DNA of 64,000 bases, taken from Imbricaverruca yamaguchii (taxonomy: Eukaryota; Arthropoda; Thecostraca; Neoverrucidae). Of the stretch, positions 10,344 through 22,564 are shown piece after piece. Every line of letters begins with the position of its first letter. The first letter of the stretch is position 1. The DNA is taken from the NCBI GenBank assembly GCA_034440575.1, contig JAOTOL010001623.1, positions 2,352,001 through 2,416,000 on the forward strand, in the 5' to 3' direction. The position numbers and the translations under genes were made by a program. The notes under the pieces are model-generated. The model saw only the letters and a list, made by a program, of their open reading frames with translations. It ran no database searches and was not told where the DNA came from.

Positions 10344-10377
10344 AATATTTCAACCCAGCGCGCTGGCTTGAAATATT
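10344..10377. repeat. 34-bp near-perfect palindrome
   Basis: AATATTTCAA (10344-10353) pairs with TTGAAATATT (10368-10377) around CCAGCGCGCTGG; one mismatch pair flanks the core. It is tandem to the 10305-10340 palindrome. Confidence 0.9.
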
Positions 10378-10869
10378 CTCTTATTTGCCTTAAAGGCTTC
10401 GATGGGAAGAAGCGCCGCATGATAGACAGAAATTCAGTAATACAGAGGGGTCGGGTCGAATGTGTTTTACTAACACCGGACGATAACAATATCTGTATTT
10501 AACTGCCCATGTAAAGAGAAGTAAATTGTAGACGAGAAGTATCAAAGAATAGCAAATGACACGGGAGCCGAGAGTGCGGCAGTCCTTCCAACCTTGGATA
10601 AGCTTGACAATGACCGTCTGACATTTGCATATTCCACTACAGACTGGCTCTTGCCCAACTTTGGGACAGCTCATGTGGCGTCGTTGATAGTGTTTGGAAT
10701 AAAAATGTGATTTTCTACACCAGTCAAGAGCTATAATAGCATCGGTAACAGCTTATTAATGACCAACACTGTCAGTTAGTGGGATGTAAATTTAATATGT
10801 ATGTTTCTGGTTAGGGAAAGGTAGCACTATATGTGGGAACGCGCTTCCCCAACAATTCGTCAGCTTAGC
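10378..10869. other. Gene-free stretch
   Basis: No coding, RNA or repeat feature is recognised, apart from possible 3' debris of the adjoining minus-strand retroelement. Confidence 0.5.
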
Positions 10870-11840
10870 TTTATGCTAATGGTGTTTCATGGAGCCTAAA
10901 GAACCTCAATAAGGTAAGGGATCTCAAAAAAATTATTGACGGCATCAATAGATGAAATGGCTTAGGATTGCTTTGGCCGCACTGGTGGCGCTTTTTGAAA
11001 TGAGGGATGAGGGCAATGCTACTGTCTGTCAACACACCCAAATATTGGAGAGCACTATGCCGGATTACGGAGGAATTACATATCTGAATGCAAGTGCTTG
11101 AGGAAGTCGTAATAATCTGCGAACATAGGTGTAAATTCCCTGGGTACACTAACCACAAATTGTATTCAACTGCATGGGATGTAAGTTCTTCGGGGAATCC
11201 GATTAATCTGTAAACTTGGGCGCAAATTATCTAGGTTATAAACCACACATTATAGTCAATTACATGAGAAATAGTGACACTCGGTAGAAAATTTATGGAT
11301 TCTTTTGGAGACTTTACCTGGAAAATATGATCACCTTGTAAAAATCAACATTGCAGAAGAATCGGCGTGTGAGGGAGTCTGAATGCACGTTTTCAGCCAT
11401 ATTGTGATAGTCCGATGAAATTACCTGGATTTCCATCGTGAATCAATTTTTACATTGAGTGCAACAAAGCAAAGCAGATCTGAAAGCATGGATAAGTTGG
11501 CACATTCCATGTAACATCAATAAGGTCATAGAAACCGAAGGAGGGGGAGTAATCCTGCAACACAGACAGGCTTAATGTTGACCTTATGAGTGATACATGG
11601 GAATTCAACTTCAAGATGACTCTTGACACCTCCACATCCCCCTTTTTGAACATTTTAAAACTTTTTGATCATTGGAGATAAATAAGGCTTTGAACGCTGG
11701 TAACTTAAATCATAGGTAAAAGCTAGCCAAATTGGAAACATTGCAGAGATCGTTAATGTATAGAGTAAATAGCAGAGGTCCAAGAATCGAACCTTGAGCA
11801 ACACCTTTTGTGATATGTAATGGTTGGGAGATGATGTCAT
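10870..11840 (-). pseudogene. Decayed non-LTR reverse transcriptase fragment
   Basis: On the minus strand, 11826 down to about 11710 reads TKGVAQGSILGPLLF then TLYINDLCNVSNL. This is the RT motif QGSxLGPLLFxxYINDL that precedes the catalytic FADD box. The FADD box itself is destroyed, with a stop near 11715, and ALFISNDQKVL follows in a shifted position (about 11655-11690). Further down the minus strand (open 11158-10871), LQYLGVLTDSSIALIPHFKK matches the RT palm/thumb segment usually seen as KYLGVxID-xLxW-xHI. The order and spacing are right for one element, broken by frameshifts. Clade is uncertain (Jockey/CR1-like). Confidence 0.7.
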
Positions 11841-11887
11841 GTATCTTGGTTCTTTGAGATCTATTCGATAGGTATGAGGCTAACAGT

Positions 11888-11952
11888 TTATATATATTTC
11901 CTTAACCCCAAAAAAAGTTAATTTTTTTAAAAAAAAGTTGATGGGGGGGGGG

Positions 11953-11994
<42 letters not shown>

Positions 11995-12261
11995 TATTAT
12001 AAAAAAAAAAAAAATTTATTTTTTTTTTTAAGGAAAAAAAAAGGTATTTACTTTGTTTTTTTTTATATCGGTATTACTTTCGTCTTTCAAATATTGTCTT
12101 CTTAATTGTAAATTTATTATTTTTTTTTAATTTTTTGGAATTAAATTAAAAAAATTTTAAATTAAAAATTTTTTAATAAAAATTAAAAAAAAAATTAAAA
12201 TTTTTAAAAAAAAAAAAAAAAAAAAATTTTTTAAAAAAAAAAAAATTAAAAAAAAAAAAAA

Positions 12262-12297
<36 letters not shown>

Positions 12298-12303
12298 ATT
12301 TAT

Positions 12304-12349
<46 letters not shown>

Positions 12350-12428
12350 AAAAAAAAAATTTAAAATATTAAAATAAAAAAAATAAAAAAAAAAAAAAAA
12401 AAAAAAAAATAAAAAAATATTATATTTT

Positions 12429-12463
<35 letters not shown>

Positions 12464-12614
12464 TTATAAAAAAAAAAAAAAAAAATTAAAAATAAAAAAA
12501 AAAAAATTTAAAAAAAATTTAAAAAAAAAAAAAAAAAAATTCAACTTCGAAGATGACTCAGTTTGACACCACTTTAAAAACCCTTTTATAAAAAAAATAA
12601 AAGAATTTTAAATC

Positions 12615-12650
<36 letters not shown>

Positions 12651-13060
12651 CAACCCAACACACAAAAGAAAAAAAAAATAAAAAAAAAAAAAAAAAAAAA
12701 AAAACACATCCCACACTACTATTATGAACATTTTAAAACTTTTTGGTCATTGGAGATAAATAAGCGCGGTCGCTTTTGATTATTTCCCCATTAACACCTA
12801 TAAAAGTTTTTTTTTTGGGGCCCTCCAAAACATTAATAGGATTTCTTATTTTTTGAGGGGGGTTTAGGAAAAAATTTAAAAAAATTTGGGGGGGGGTTTG
12901 TATAAAAAAAAAAAGGGGGGGGGGGGGGGGTGTTACCCTTTTTTATTTTTACCAAAACTTACTCCTAAATTTTTAAGATTTTATGAAAAAATAAAAAAAA
13001 AAAAGGAGGGGGGGGAAAAAAGGGGAGGGATTTTTTTTTAATAAAAAAAAAACGCTGACT
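11888..13060. repeat. Homopolymer-rich A/T and G runs, probably poor consensus
   Basis: Nearly uninterrupted runs of A with islands of T, and G runs at 11942-11952, 12890-12930 and 13005-13030. Within it, pieces of normal sequence from just upstream reappear in degraded form: TTCAACTTCGAAGATGACTC at 12540 (compare 11607) and GAACATTTTAAAACTTTTTG at 12725 (compare 11647). I infer misread or misassembled long-read data. No feature should be called here. Confidence 0.75.
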
Positions 13061-14520
13061 TTTAGAGCAGTTTTTGAGGCTGTGATCGTTGGAGGTTATG
13101 ATTCTTGGAGTTTCACACCATATCCAGACAAACTTAGACGTTATTACTTGCTGCTAAGGTCACGACGTTATGATCACTTGGAGGTCGTAAACTTTGGACG
13201 CTGTGAGCTCGGAGGTTGTGGTCTTTGGAAGCAGTTTAACCCTGGATGTCGTGAATGCTCCCCGTCGGTGAACTTGTTTGCCGCGCGCGCGTTATCGTCT
13301 GCCGCCAGCGGCCGTCGCCGACTCGTGCGTCTGTCGTTCGGCTCGACTGACCGGCCAATCGATCTGACGAGAAAGCAAGCTGTCGTAAAAAGCGCCGGAG
13401 GGGGTTGCCGACGCAGGGGCACAGACTGCGGCTGGCTCGGGCCGAGAATAGCCAGACGGCTGAACGGAGAGCATGAATGTGTGCCGATTAGGCACTGATT
13501 GGGAACGTGCTTCGGCGGTCCGCCACGGAAGGGGAGCGCTGGGGGTCCTGTACAGTGCATAGCGAACCAAACTGCTAAGATCATGTGACTTTATTTTTGT
13601 AATTATTATACATCCCAAGAGGGCTTTTAAAAAATTCAGGTTATTTGGTATATCTAAGCACCGCTTTGACATTCTGGCATGATCGCAGAAACGAATGTAA
13701 GTGGGCAAAGATATCCGTACGATCCCGACGGTATCCAGGCCAGTGAATGACGAAGCTGTTGGTCAGCAAAGTCTGTAACCTGTGAGCAGTTCGGGCATAT
13801 ATATCCTCTCCACACAGGGCAGAGGACGCAGTTGTTGCGCCGGTTGCGCCCATAAGCAACACGTGCCAACGTTCGAATTCCGATCCAGGAACCTTGAAAT
13901 GAATTCTCAGAGAGACAGGTTGGAAAAATGTGGTGGGATGATGAACGGGATATATATCATATATCCGTAACTATATATCAATTAGTTAAAAACTGAGTAC
14001 TATTACCACAAATTCAAGACATTTATCAACGTTTCGACTTTATTGCACAGATTTGAGCTTCATTTAAAAATGATTCAGGATGTTTTCAGTCTCGACCCAT
14101 GTCTTGTTTCTCTGATGAAGGCAAAGCCGTTTTGTCTTAGAATTCAAGTAACTTAATCGTAAGTGTCTTAGAATTTAAAAAAAGTATTAATTTTCCATTC
14201 AATTCATAAATAACTATCCGTTCATCATCATACTATTTTTGCCAACATTAAAATCCCATCACACCTATGCCATGCAGACAGTCCTTCTCCTCACTGTATA
14301 CTGGAGGCCATGGCCAGTGTTTACGCTATCGGCACGAGCTTGACGCGAGCCCCGCATACAAACAGGGGGCTACCGCTACCGGTCGGCATACCGAGCCCGA
14401 CTTTCATCGTCAGCCGGCATCAGCACTGCAGAGCTGTTTGTTTCAGTGTGCCTTCCTTTTACGGGTAGACAGTAAACCTCAAGAATTGGCGAGCGAAAGG
14501 TGCAGCCAGGCAGGCAGGCA
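13061..14520. other. Gene-free stretch with short degenerate repeats
   Basis: From 13075 to 13255 a degenerate motif of about 22 bp (GACGTTATGATCACTTGGAGG-like) recurs. From 13265 to 13500 the DNA is GC-rich with open frames on both strands and no recognisable domain. Minus-strand frames at 13641-13869 contain clustered Cys and His residues that could be the tail of a retroelement protein, but the match is too weak to call. Confidence 0.4.
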
Positions 14521-14605
14521 GAAAGAAAGAAAGAAAGAAAGAGCGAGAGAGAGAGGGGGAGAGAGAGAAAGAGAGGGAGAGAGAATAGGAGAAGGTAGGG
14601 GAGGT
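14521..14605. repeat. GA-rich purine tract
   Basis: GAAA tetranucleotide repeats followed by GAGA-rich sequence, immediately before a TA array. Confidence 0.85.
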
Positions 14606-14619
14606 TGGTGGAGTGAGAA

Positions 14620-14628
<9 letters not shown>

Positions 14629-14696
<68 letters not shown>
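14629..14696. repeat. (TA)n microsatellite
   Basis: About 34 consecutive TA dinucleotides. The open YIYIYI-type frames through it are artefacts. Confidence 0.97.
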
Positions 14697-14698
<2 letters not shown>

Positions 14699-15449
14699 TA
14701 AGCTCCACAATAAAGTGCATTTCAGGCTTCGAACGCTCAGTGAAATTCGCTCTTAGCAATGAGTCTATTGGGAGTAGGCAATATAAAGTTTTTTTTTGTG
14801 GGGAATCGCTTGGGGATTTTTTTAGGAGGGGAGTGAACGAGTTTCTGCAGTCGATTTAGTCAATGCAACGCCATAGGCGTAATGCAAATTTCGCGAGGAT
14901 AGACGGCAACGTGTTCCCGGTCTCTCCCCCCCCCCCTGACGCTGCCCATGTCTGACCTCTTGCATTAACTTAGCCTATCACGGGAAGGAACATGCGCCAA
15001 AAAGTAGCATGCCTAGTTTGCTACTCTTGTATGGTGTCGCCCGATTTCAAATACTAGCATTAGGCGCCATCAGGGGTGCTGAAAGTGTAAAGGCAGGAAT
15101 ATTATTGTGTCTCAGTATTCATAAAGTGCTGATATGTAGGAAGTCAGCAAAATCAAAGGTGACAATTCGGCGGAGTGCATTGACAATCGACATACCAGTT
15201 GCATATCTAGCAATGAAGCTCGGTTTAGAAATAGGGCCTGACGGTTTTGTGCATTGAATAAACATCGAATTCACGACTGGGAAAAATCAAAATCCATGTG
15301 TATCCCATATACGATACAAAATATATTAAATTTAATGAGCAAAAATCGAATAAAGGTGAATCAAATCGCAAACCATGTGCATCAAAGGAAACAAAATTAG
15401 CAAACATTGACCGTGTAACCTTAAGGAAGTCAGGCTTACCTACCCAATA

Positions 15450-15508
<59 letters not shown>
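15450..15508. repeat. (TA)n microsatellite
   Basis: About 29 consecutive TA dinucleotides after GATATA. Confidence 0.97.
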
Positions 15509-15510
<2 letters not shown>

Positions 15511-18152
15511 TGTATGTGTTTATATCATACTTCATGATAGCTGGATGATTTAATTTACATAATCATCTACAACACCAGTCTCAGCCTCCTGCCAGGAGGG
15601 GAGGAAATGCTGCCTCCCGCTGCAAAGACTAAAGACTATCCAGAGCCTGTGGAGATTTGCGTATTTTCTGCTGAGCACCCTGTAGATCCAATTGGAGTCT
15701 TGTGTCGGTCTGCTGACCTCTGGTGGGACCACTGGCGTGACCCCAGGGCAATATCCGCCAGAGGATCACTTCCAATGCTGTCGACACCAACGAGTGCGCC
15801 GCTCTGTCCGGCGTCCAATCTGGAAATGGCGCTGTATCGCCGCGTGGGATCAGTCCGTCGATTTCCTCGTCTCAGCTGTCGATTTATTCCGCTGTATTTC
15901 AGGCCGAGTCATATTTGTTATAGAGCCAGCTGAAATGCAGTTTGCTCACCCAAGTCCGGCTGGCTGGCCAATCTGGAGCTGTTCTGTTTGCGGCCGATCG
16001 AACACGGGCTTTACATTCATCTCGTTGTTCACCGTTGAGCAGCTGATAATGAGGATGTGCAGGACGAAATGCAGCGTATAGGCCATAATTTACGTCAGTC
16101 AATGCATACCTCGCAAGCATGGGATGATGTCGGCACCGGATGTTGGAGGGTGTGGGGTGAGGTGTTGAGCATGGAGGAATCTTCCATACAGATATCCGTG
16201 AAGTATTCAACTTTTAGACACGATCGCATCCACTTAAATGTAGACAAGGCAGTCGCGTACCTAGGATTGGCATTCATCGCTATCGGCATATATAAGGAAA
16301 CGGATTTCGGAGGAGCCCGCCTACCCAATTTTCTAAGAAGGCACCTTAAAGCCCCCATTTTCATTGTTTTCTTCAAATGCTTCGTGACAACTTAATTTAG
16401 AGTAACTGTGTATAACAATTATCATTATGCTCATAACACCTCTGCCTCAATTACTCACTTGGCAGGACACTATCAAGGGGAAATTCCCTTCTCTTTTTCA
16501 CAGATAACTTTTGCTCATATCATAGAAAATTAGCTGATTTTTGTCGCTCTACATTGTAATTTGACAAAAATGGGTTCCGACAAAAGCTTGGCTAGCTCCG
16601 ACTGCCTCCCATTCTGTAACCGTCACTTGACCTTACACTTTCCAGGCGCAGTTCTGATTTTCTATTGTAATACAAATTATCGGAATGCTAACAGTAAGAA
16701 AACGATACGAAAAAGTAATCCACCAACACAGCCCGCACCCTTATGGGTACCCCAGGGTTCCTTATATATCCCCATGGTGCTCGCTTGGCTCCGAAATGAT
16801 TAAACCGTAGCCGGTGTGGAACATTAACGACATTCGCATAGCATGCCGGCAGATACTAGGAAGTAAATATCACGCGAGTTCGTTCCGATCGAGACACGTT
16901 TGTTACCACTGCCAAGGATCGAGCCCACGACCTGGATATGGACCTATACTACCATGCTCCGTCCTGCAGCTATCCCCTGGACTGAATCAAATTGGAAGTG
17001 AACTCCTGCCATGCAACACGTTTTTCAGGGGGTAGTAAATGATGCGAGCATATTTTTATGCGTGATCTGGTGCAACAGCTACCGCAAAGAAACCAGTGTC
17101 AAGGTCAATGCAAAGAACAAGCTCAAGATTAAGGAATGGCATTTTCACGACTATCGTTGTGATCAAAGAGATGAACGTTACTCAATTCAGGCCCTCATGC
17201 GTGTGAACTTACTCGATACCGATTTGAAACCTTTTTTTCAGGGAGCAAAACAATGACCGGTACATATATCTAGCTACGATCTGGTGACATGTTCATAATG
17301 TGTCACTACGACAAGGTTAGTTAAAGCGCAATTTTTCCTGCTTTTCTTTGGAGGGATTGAGGCTTGGCGACCACAAAATAACATGTGTCCAAAGTGTGGC
17401 CAGTACGAAGGAAAAACACTACGGCGACTTCCCCCACGCAAATATGCAACACACTCAGGATGCTAACTTGCGTGAAGTATAATATGTAGTGGAGTTGCTG
17501 ACTAATTTCGTCTGCATTGTTTTCAGACTCCCGATGAAGGTGAGCCCGATAGGGAGGCGGCGGATACTTTACCATCCTCCGTGTAGGACGGGAGCAGGCA
17601 TGCACAGCTAAAGGAGTCGAAGGATATCTCTGCCGACTTCAAGGTCATGCCACCAATACAAACCAGACATTTCCCGAGACTAATTTTCCTTCACCATGAT
17701 GAAAGCACACTCCGCCGCACGTTTCCGTTCACCTTTTGCTGATATATTCCGTGCTTCCAGCTCGTGGGGACGGGCGGCTTTAACGCGTACATCACCGCGT
17801 GGGGACAGGCGGAATCACCGGAACGGCACCCCTGGCCCAGCCGCCATCTACACCACCGCCATGGGAAGCAATTCCGGGCGGCTGTGCATTATGTGTCGTC
17901 GACTCAACGAGCCATCCGGCGCAGTCCAAGCGGCCTTTTGTGGCGTGACGTCACGAGTGTCTCGGCCGGCGCAGTCTAAGCGACCAACTTGGGTGACGAG
18001 TTGAGTGCCGCTAAATAGCTGGCCGGCGCTGATACGCCGGACCGCAGGAACCGCAAAGAGCAGTCTGTCCCGTGGTGGATGATTCTGTCGGCCTATTCAT
18101 AAACGTCGTGGTTTCTTCTGCTAATGAACCTTTTCATCGTTGCCTGCGATAG
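15509..18152. other. Gene-free stretch
   Basis: Single-copy-looking sequence with only short, unrecognised open frames (the longest is 129 codons at 15692-16081). GC-rich segments at 15600-15900 and 17690-18060 have no domain signature. The sequence GCGTACCTAGGATT at about 16255 recurs as GGCGTACCTAGGATTTG at about 34076, so parts are dispersed repeats of an unknown family. Confidence 0.45.
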
Positions 18153-18464
18153 GTCAGCTCGGGGTGCTATAAAGCGTCACTGCAGGGTGCCGGTTATATC
18201 CAGGAGGCGGAGTGCACCGGTGACCTGTGAAAGGTCAGCATGAGGTGCCATCAAGCGTCACTGCAGGATGCCGGCTGTATTCAGGAAGCGGAGTGCACCG
18301 GTGACTTGTTAGAAGTGAGTACGGGGCGCCATAAAACGTCACTGCAGGGTGCCGGCTGTATTCAGGAAGAGGAGTGCACCGGTGACTTGTTAGAAGTGAG
18401 TACGGGGCGCCATAAAACGTCACTGCAGGGTGCCGGCTGTATCCAGGAGGCGGAGTGTACCGGT
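18153..18464. repeat. 81-bp tandem repeat, about 4 copies
   Basis: The motif CGTCACTGCAGGGTGCCGGC starts at 18175, 18256, 18337 and 18418, exactly 81 bp apart. Units share CAGGAGGCGGAGTGCACCGG. Because 81 is 27 codons, a 126-codon plus-strand frame (18240-18620) passes through; it has no known domain and I do not call it a gene. Confidence 0.93.
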
Positions 18465-18727
18465 ATGACGAACACGCGGATTAATTGGTTGATTGTTGGC
18501 TACGGCCACACTGTTTGGCAGTCTTTGGGAAGGAGTCTTAGCTCTGACCATCTAAAGGTCGATTTCGCCAGTTGCAACCAATGTGTTCTAGTGAGTAAAT
18601 GGAAACCTTGGAAAGCTTAGTACTTAGTGATGGCATGCTGTTCGAACAATTCTGATCCCCTGTTCGGTGCTGTTTTCCTTCTGTTTATCATGACCTGCTG
18701 TTGTGTCAGCTACATTTTTCCTTACAC

Positions 18728-18988
18728 TTGTGGAGAGCGGTGTTCTGCCGTGTGTTTGCGGTGGTGGTAATTACACTCCTCCCCATTCTGGCGGAGAGCG
18801 GTGTTCTGCTGTGTTCTACTGTGGTGACAGCTACACTTCTCCCCACACCGGTTGAGAGTGGTGTTCTGCTGTGTTCTACTGTGGTGACAACTACATTTAT
18901 CCCCATACTGGTGGAGAGCGGTGTTCTGCTCTGTCCTGCGGTGGTGACAATTGCACTCTTCCCCACACTGGTGGAAAGCGATGTTCTG
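18728..18988. repeat. 60-bp tandem repeat, about 4.5 copies
   Basis: Units with GCGGTGTTCTGCTGTG plus TGGTGACAACTACA recur at 60-61-bp spacing (737, 798, 858, 918 and 978 within 18 kb). One frame reads CGDNYIYPHTGGERCSA repeatedly, superficially like C2H2 zinc-finger linkers. It contains stops and lacks the finger spacing. Confidence 0.9.
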
Positions 18989-19404
18989 CGTTCATGAGTC
19001 AGGGAATGGATCATAGTTTCCAGCTGGATTGGCTCCAAGTATTGCAGCACAAAATGTCAACATCATGCGCAGATATTCGCAACTCACGGGAGGAGTTTAA
19101 TGACGGTTATTACACAGCCTAGCTCAGCATCGACTGAACAGCTTCCAATCATTAAGTGCAGGGGGAACAACCTCATATGCTTTCACGCTAAAAGCTGTAA
19201 GTACAGAAAGACAAGAACCCTTCCAAAGCAGCTAAAAGGTGACTAGCGCTCAGGCACCAGTCTCCAATATCCTCAATATTTGATGTAGTACCGCTACACT
19301 TTCCGTACGCAGAGCATTGCATTCAGCAACATTTGACAGCTCTCAGATGAGACTGCTTCACGGTTCACACGCCACCATCTCACAGCTCGGTGGCGGTAAT
19401 CTGC

Positions 19405-20545
19405 TGGAGCTCCACTGACCGTCACCGCGACCTAAGGTCACAGCCGGCCGTCAGCCGCCCTGACACAGCAGTGACCAGTTACACAGAGGTAGCGGCAGTC
19501 ACGCGACCTAAGGTCACAGCCGGCCGTGAGCCGCCCTGACACAGCAGTGACCAGTTACACAGAGGTAGCGGCAGTCACGCGACCTAAGGTCACAGCCGGC
19601 CGTGAGCCGCCCTGACACAGCAGTGACCAGTTACACAGAGGTAGCGGCAGTCACGCGACCTAAGGTCACAGCCGGCCGTCAGCCGCCCTGACACAGCAGT
19701 GACCAGTTACACAGAGGTAGCGGCAGTCACGCGACCTAAGGTCACAGCCGGCCGTGAGCCGCCCTGACACAGCAGTGACCAGTTACACAGAGGTAGCGGC
19801 TGTCACGCGACCTAAGGTCACAGCCGGCCGTCAGCCGCCCTGACACAGCAGTGACCAGTTGCGCAGAGGTAGCGGCAGTCACGCGACCTAAGGTCACAGC
19901 CGGCCGTCAGCCGCCCTGACACAGCAGTGACCAGTTACACAGAGGTAGCGGCAGTCACGCGACCTAAGGTCACAGCCGGCCGTCAGCCGCCCTGACACAG
20001 CAGTGACCAGTTGCACAGAGGTAGCGGCTGTCACGCGACCTAAGGTCACAGCCGGCCGTCAGCCGCCCTGACACAGCAGTGACCAGTTACACAGAGGTAG
20101 CGGCAGTCACGCGACCTAAGGTCACAGCCGGCCGTGAGCCGCCCTGACACAGCAGTGACCAGTTACACAGAGGTAGCGGCAGTCACGCGACCTAAGGTAT
20201 CACAGCAGTGACCAGTTACACAGAGGTAGCGGCTGTCACGCGACCTAAGGTCACCGCCGGCCGTCAGCCGCCCTGATACAGCAGTAACCAGTTACACAGA
20301 GGTAGCGGCAGTCACGCGACCTAAGGTCACAGCCGGCCGTCAGCCGCCCTGACACAGCAGTGACCAGTTACACAGAGGTAGCGGCAGTCACGCGACCTAA
20401 GGTCACAGCCGGCCGTGAGCCGCCCTGACACAGCAGTGACCAGTTACACAGAGGTAGCGGCAGTCACGCGACCTAAGGTCACAGCCGGCCGTGAGCCGCC
20501 CTGACACAGCAGTGACCAGTTGCACGGAAAAAGCGGTTGTGTCAC
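19405..20545. repeat. 76-bp minisatellite, about 15 copies
   Basis: The motif CGACCTAAGGTCACAGCCGG recurs every 76 bp (for example CCTAAGG at 19431, 19507 and 19583). Each unit holds GTCAGCCGCCCTGACACAGC and CCAGTTACACAGAGGTAGCG. Copies are highly similar, alternating GTCAGCC/GTGAGCC and GCAGTCACG/GCTGTCACG variants. One unit near 20190-20210 is internally deleted. CCTAAGG and ACCTAAGGT give small inverted repeats in each unit. Confidence 0.97.
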
Positions 20546-22406
20546 GCGATCTGCCGCTGGTCACGAACCGCTCCTAGTCTCGACAGCCCATCTGCACGCA
20601 GACAGCAGACTGGACTGTGACGATCACCTGCCGATGGGACAGCATTGCGGGGTGTTTTGTCTCCGTGCGAGTAAGTGCGCTTGCGTCCATTTCACGTGAA
20701 GCCAGTCCGCTTAATAGGCTCTACGCTCCGGCCGTCCATCAAGTTCACGAAATGAGCGACACAGGAAGGTATTTGATTTCGCTGTCGAGAATCGCGTGAC
20801 TGCATTCAGCAACTTAATCAATGCCTGAGTGGATTCGTTCTCTTCCAATGCGTGCCACATTTTCCGTGCCCGTCTTAAAAGACTGGAAATTATTCATCCC
20901 TCAGCTGAGGCGTAGAGCCTCGTTCGTAATTTAGTATTCTATCCTTCCCTCCTGATGACAAGCGCTAAAGTGAGTTAGGCTAATTTGCATGACACTAGAC
21001 CTCACATGTATTCATTTGGAACTTCATTCAAGAACAATGCAAGCTTTTTGCTCAAAGAGCTTGAGCTCATTTAACAATTCGTGCTTCGCATTGCCTTAGT
21101 CCTCAGTGAGGACTAAGGCAGGACTCTTGCTCTGATGGCTCCTCCGCAGCACGCACGAGGCCACCACGCGGTGCATCTAACTCATCCCATGGTGGACTGG
21201 ACGTATCATGGTGGACACATCCAACTCACCCCACGGTGGACTAGGCTTACCATGGCATCCATCTCACCCTATGGTGGATTGGGTGTGCTATTGCTTCCAA
21301 CGCGCTTAGAGATTTCGAGACAGGCTCAGCGTTTGCAACTGTGGCCGATACTGGAACAAAGAAGCGGAAGTCGCCCCAATACCACCATTCGATTCTTCCA
21401 TTTCATACAGGAAATATTAAGGAAGGTTAGGCCGAATGGTGCATTGGTTAATAATGCGGCTGTTTAACAAATTTGACACTGTTCTATAACTTATACTAAC
21501 GCATGGCCCACAAAATGTCGCTGTAGTCTCCAAGATTGCCACCATTCAGAACATGTATTGAAGTAAAACAGAGATGGGGCGCAACGCAGTACACAAATGA
21601 AGTGACATCGCTTCTTGCGCATATCTGCGGCCCATGCTACACAATCTCGGTTTATCCAATGCATTTTGTTATGTGGGGAACCATTAATAAGTCATTGGTC
21701 CAAAGCCAACGCTAACGTAGCTTCTTTGGCCATACATGACAGTTGCCCGTTGCATTAATATCACATTGATCAGCTTATCAGTGTGCATTGTACATCTTGA
21801 CGTGGATAAACTACGCCAAAAGGATTCAAACTTCCGGTGGTTTGGCAGTGTCCAGCCTCATGACTCATTCTGTCCTGAACTTGCGAACCAGCCTGCCGCT
21901 GGGATCAAGTTGACGACTGGCCAGAAGCGACTACCGACTGCTTAAGCCGCGCCGAAGAAGACGAATTGCCCGCGCTGGCAATCGAAACTGTCTCCCAACT
22001 ACTCATCGCTGGTGGATTTACTGCCGAGTCATGTTTCAAGTCATTCATCTCGAGCGGTCTAAATTTCTGCCAAGATCGGCCATAAACTAACGCCCCAGAT
22101 ATCAGCGTCATTTTCTTTCGGGTCGAGAGGTCAGGACGGTTCCAGTAACTTTGCCATTAACCTCGTCTGAACTAGATCAAGTCTCCTCTGGAGTGATAAT
22201 CTAACTGTTTGAGCAGGCCGTTCATTTCCAGGGAACCTCGTCCCTGGCGACGACTGGCAATTGAGATGATGGGACCACGTGACTGGCTTACACAGCATCA
22301 CACCTGCAAAATTCCGCTGTGACCTCAGCAGAGACACGCGGCTGCTAAAATGTGCACTGCGGCCTGCACACCAGATTCGCGGCATTTGTGTAACTCTATA
22401 GTTTCA
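20546..22406. other. Gene-free stretch
   Basis: No recognised gene. It contains a short tandem at 21183-21290 (ATGGTGGACTGG-like, about 3-4 copies) and the palindrome at 21092-21120, annotated separately. Open frames up to 110 codons show no domain. Confidence 0.5.
21092..21120. repeat. 29-bp perfect palindrome
   Basis: TGCCTTAGTCCTCA (21092-21105) and TGAGGACTAAGGCA (21107-21120) are exact reverse complements around a single G. Confidence 0.93.
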
Positions 22407-22564
22407 GAGCTCTAATTCTCATAGTGTCAACGTTTTCCTCATTTAGAATGCGTCTCAATTTTTACCTCAAATTAAAAGAGCTCTTAATTTGAGGCTAAAA
22501 TGGAGACGCAATATGCATGCGGAAAGCGTTGACATTATCTTATAATTCCTCTAACAATTAGAGC
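22407..22564. repeat. 158-bp near-perfect palindrome (foldback/MITE-like)
   Basis: The outer ends GAGCTCTAATT (from 22407) and AATTAGAGC (to 22564) pair. Inward, GTCAACG, CTCAATTTTTACCTCAAATTA and their complements (TAATTTGAGGCTAAAATGGAG and CGTTGAC) continue the pairing to a centre around AAGAGCTCTT (about 22480-22490), with almost no loop and scattered mismatches. The shape suits a small foldback MITE. A hairpin precursor RNA cannot be excluded. Confidence 0.85.

Noticed and set aside
13641..13869. Cys-rich minus-strand frame as a retroelement zinc region
   Set aside because: Motif spacing does not match a known C-terminal zinc motif well enough, and no RT is seen upstream.
18871..19122. 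Zinc-finger-like HTGGERCSA repeats
   Set aside because: The 60-bp unit lacks the C2H2 spacing (C-x2-C-x12-H-x3-H), frames contain stops, and it is simply a tandem repeat.
19405..20545. CRISPR array
   Set aside because: The 76-bp units are contiguous with no unique spacers, and the DNA is eukaryotic.
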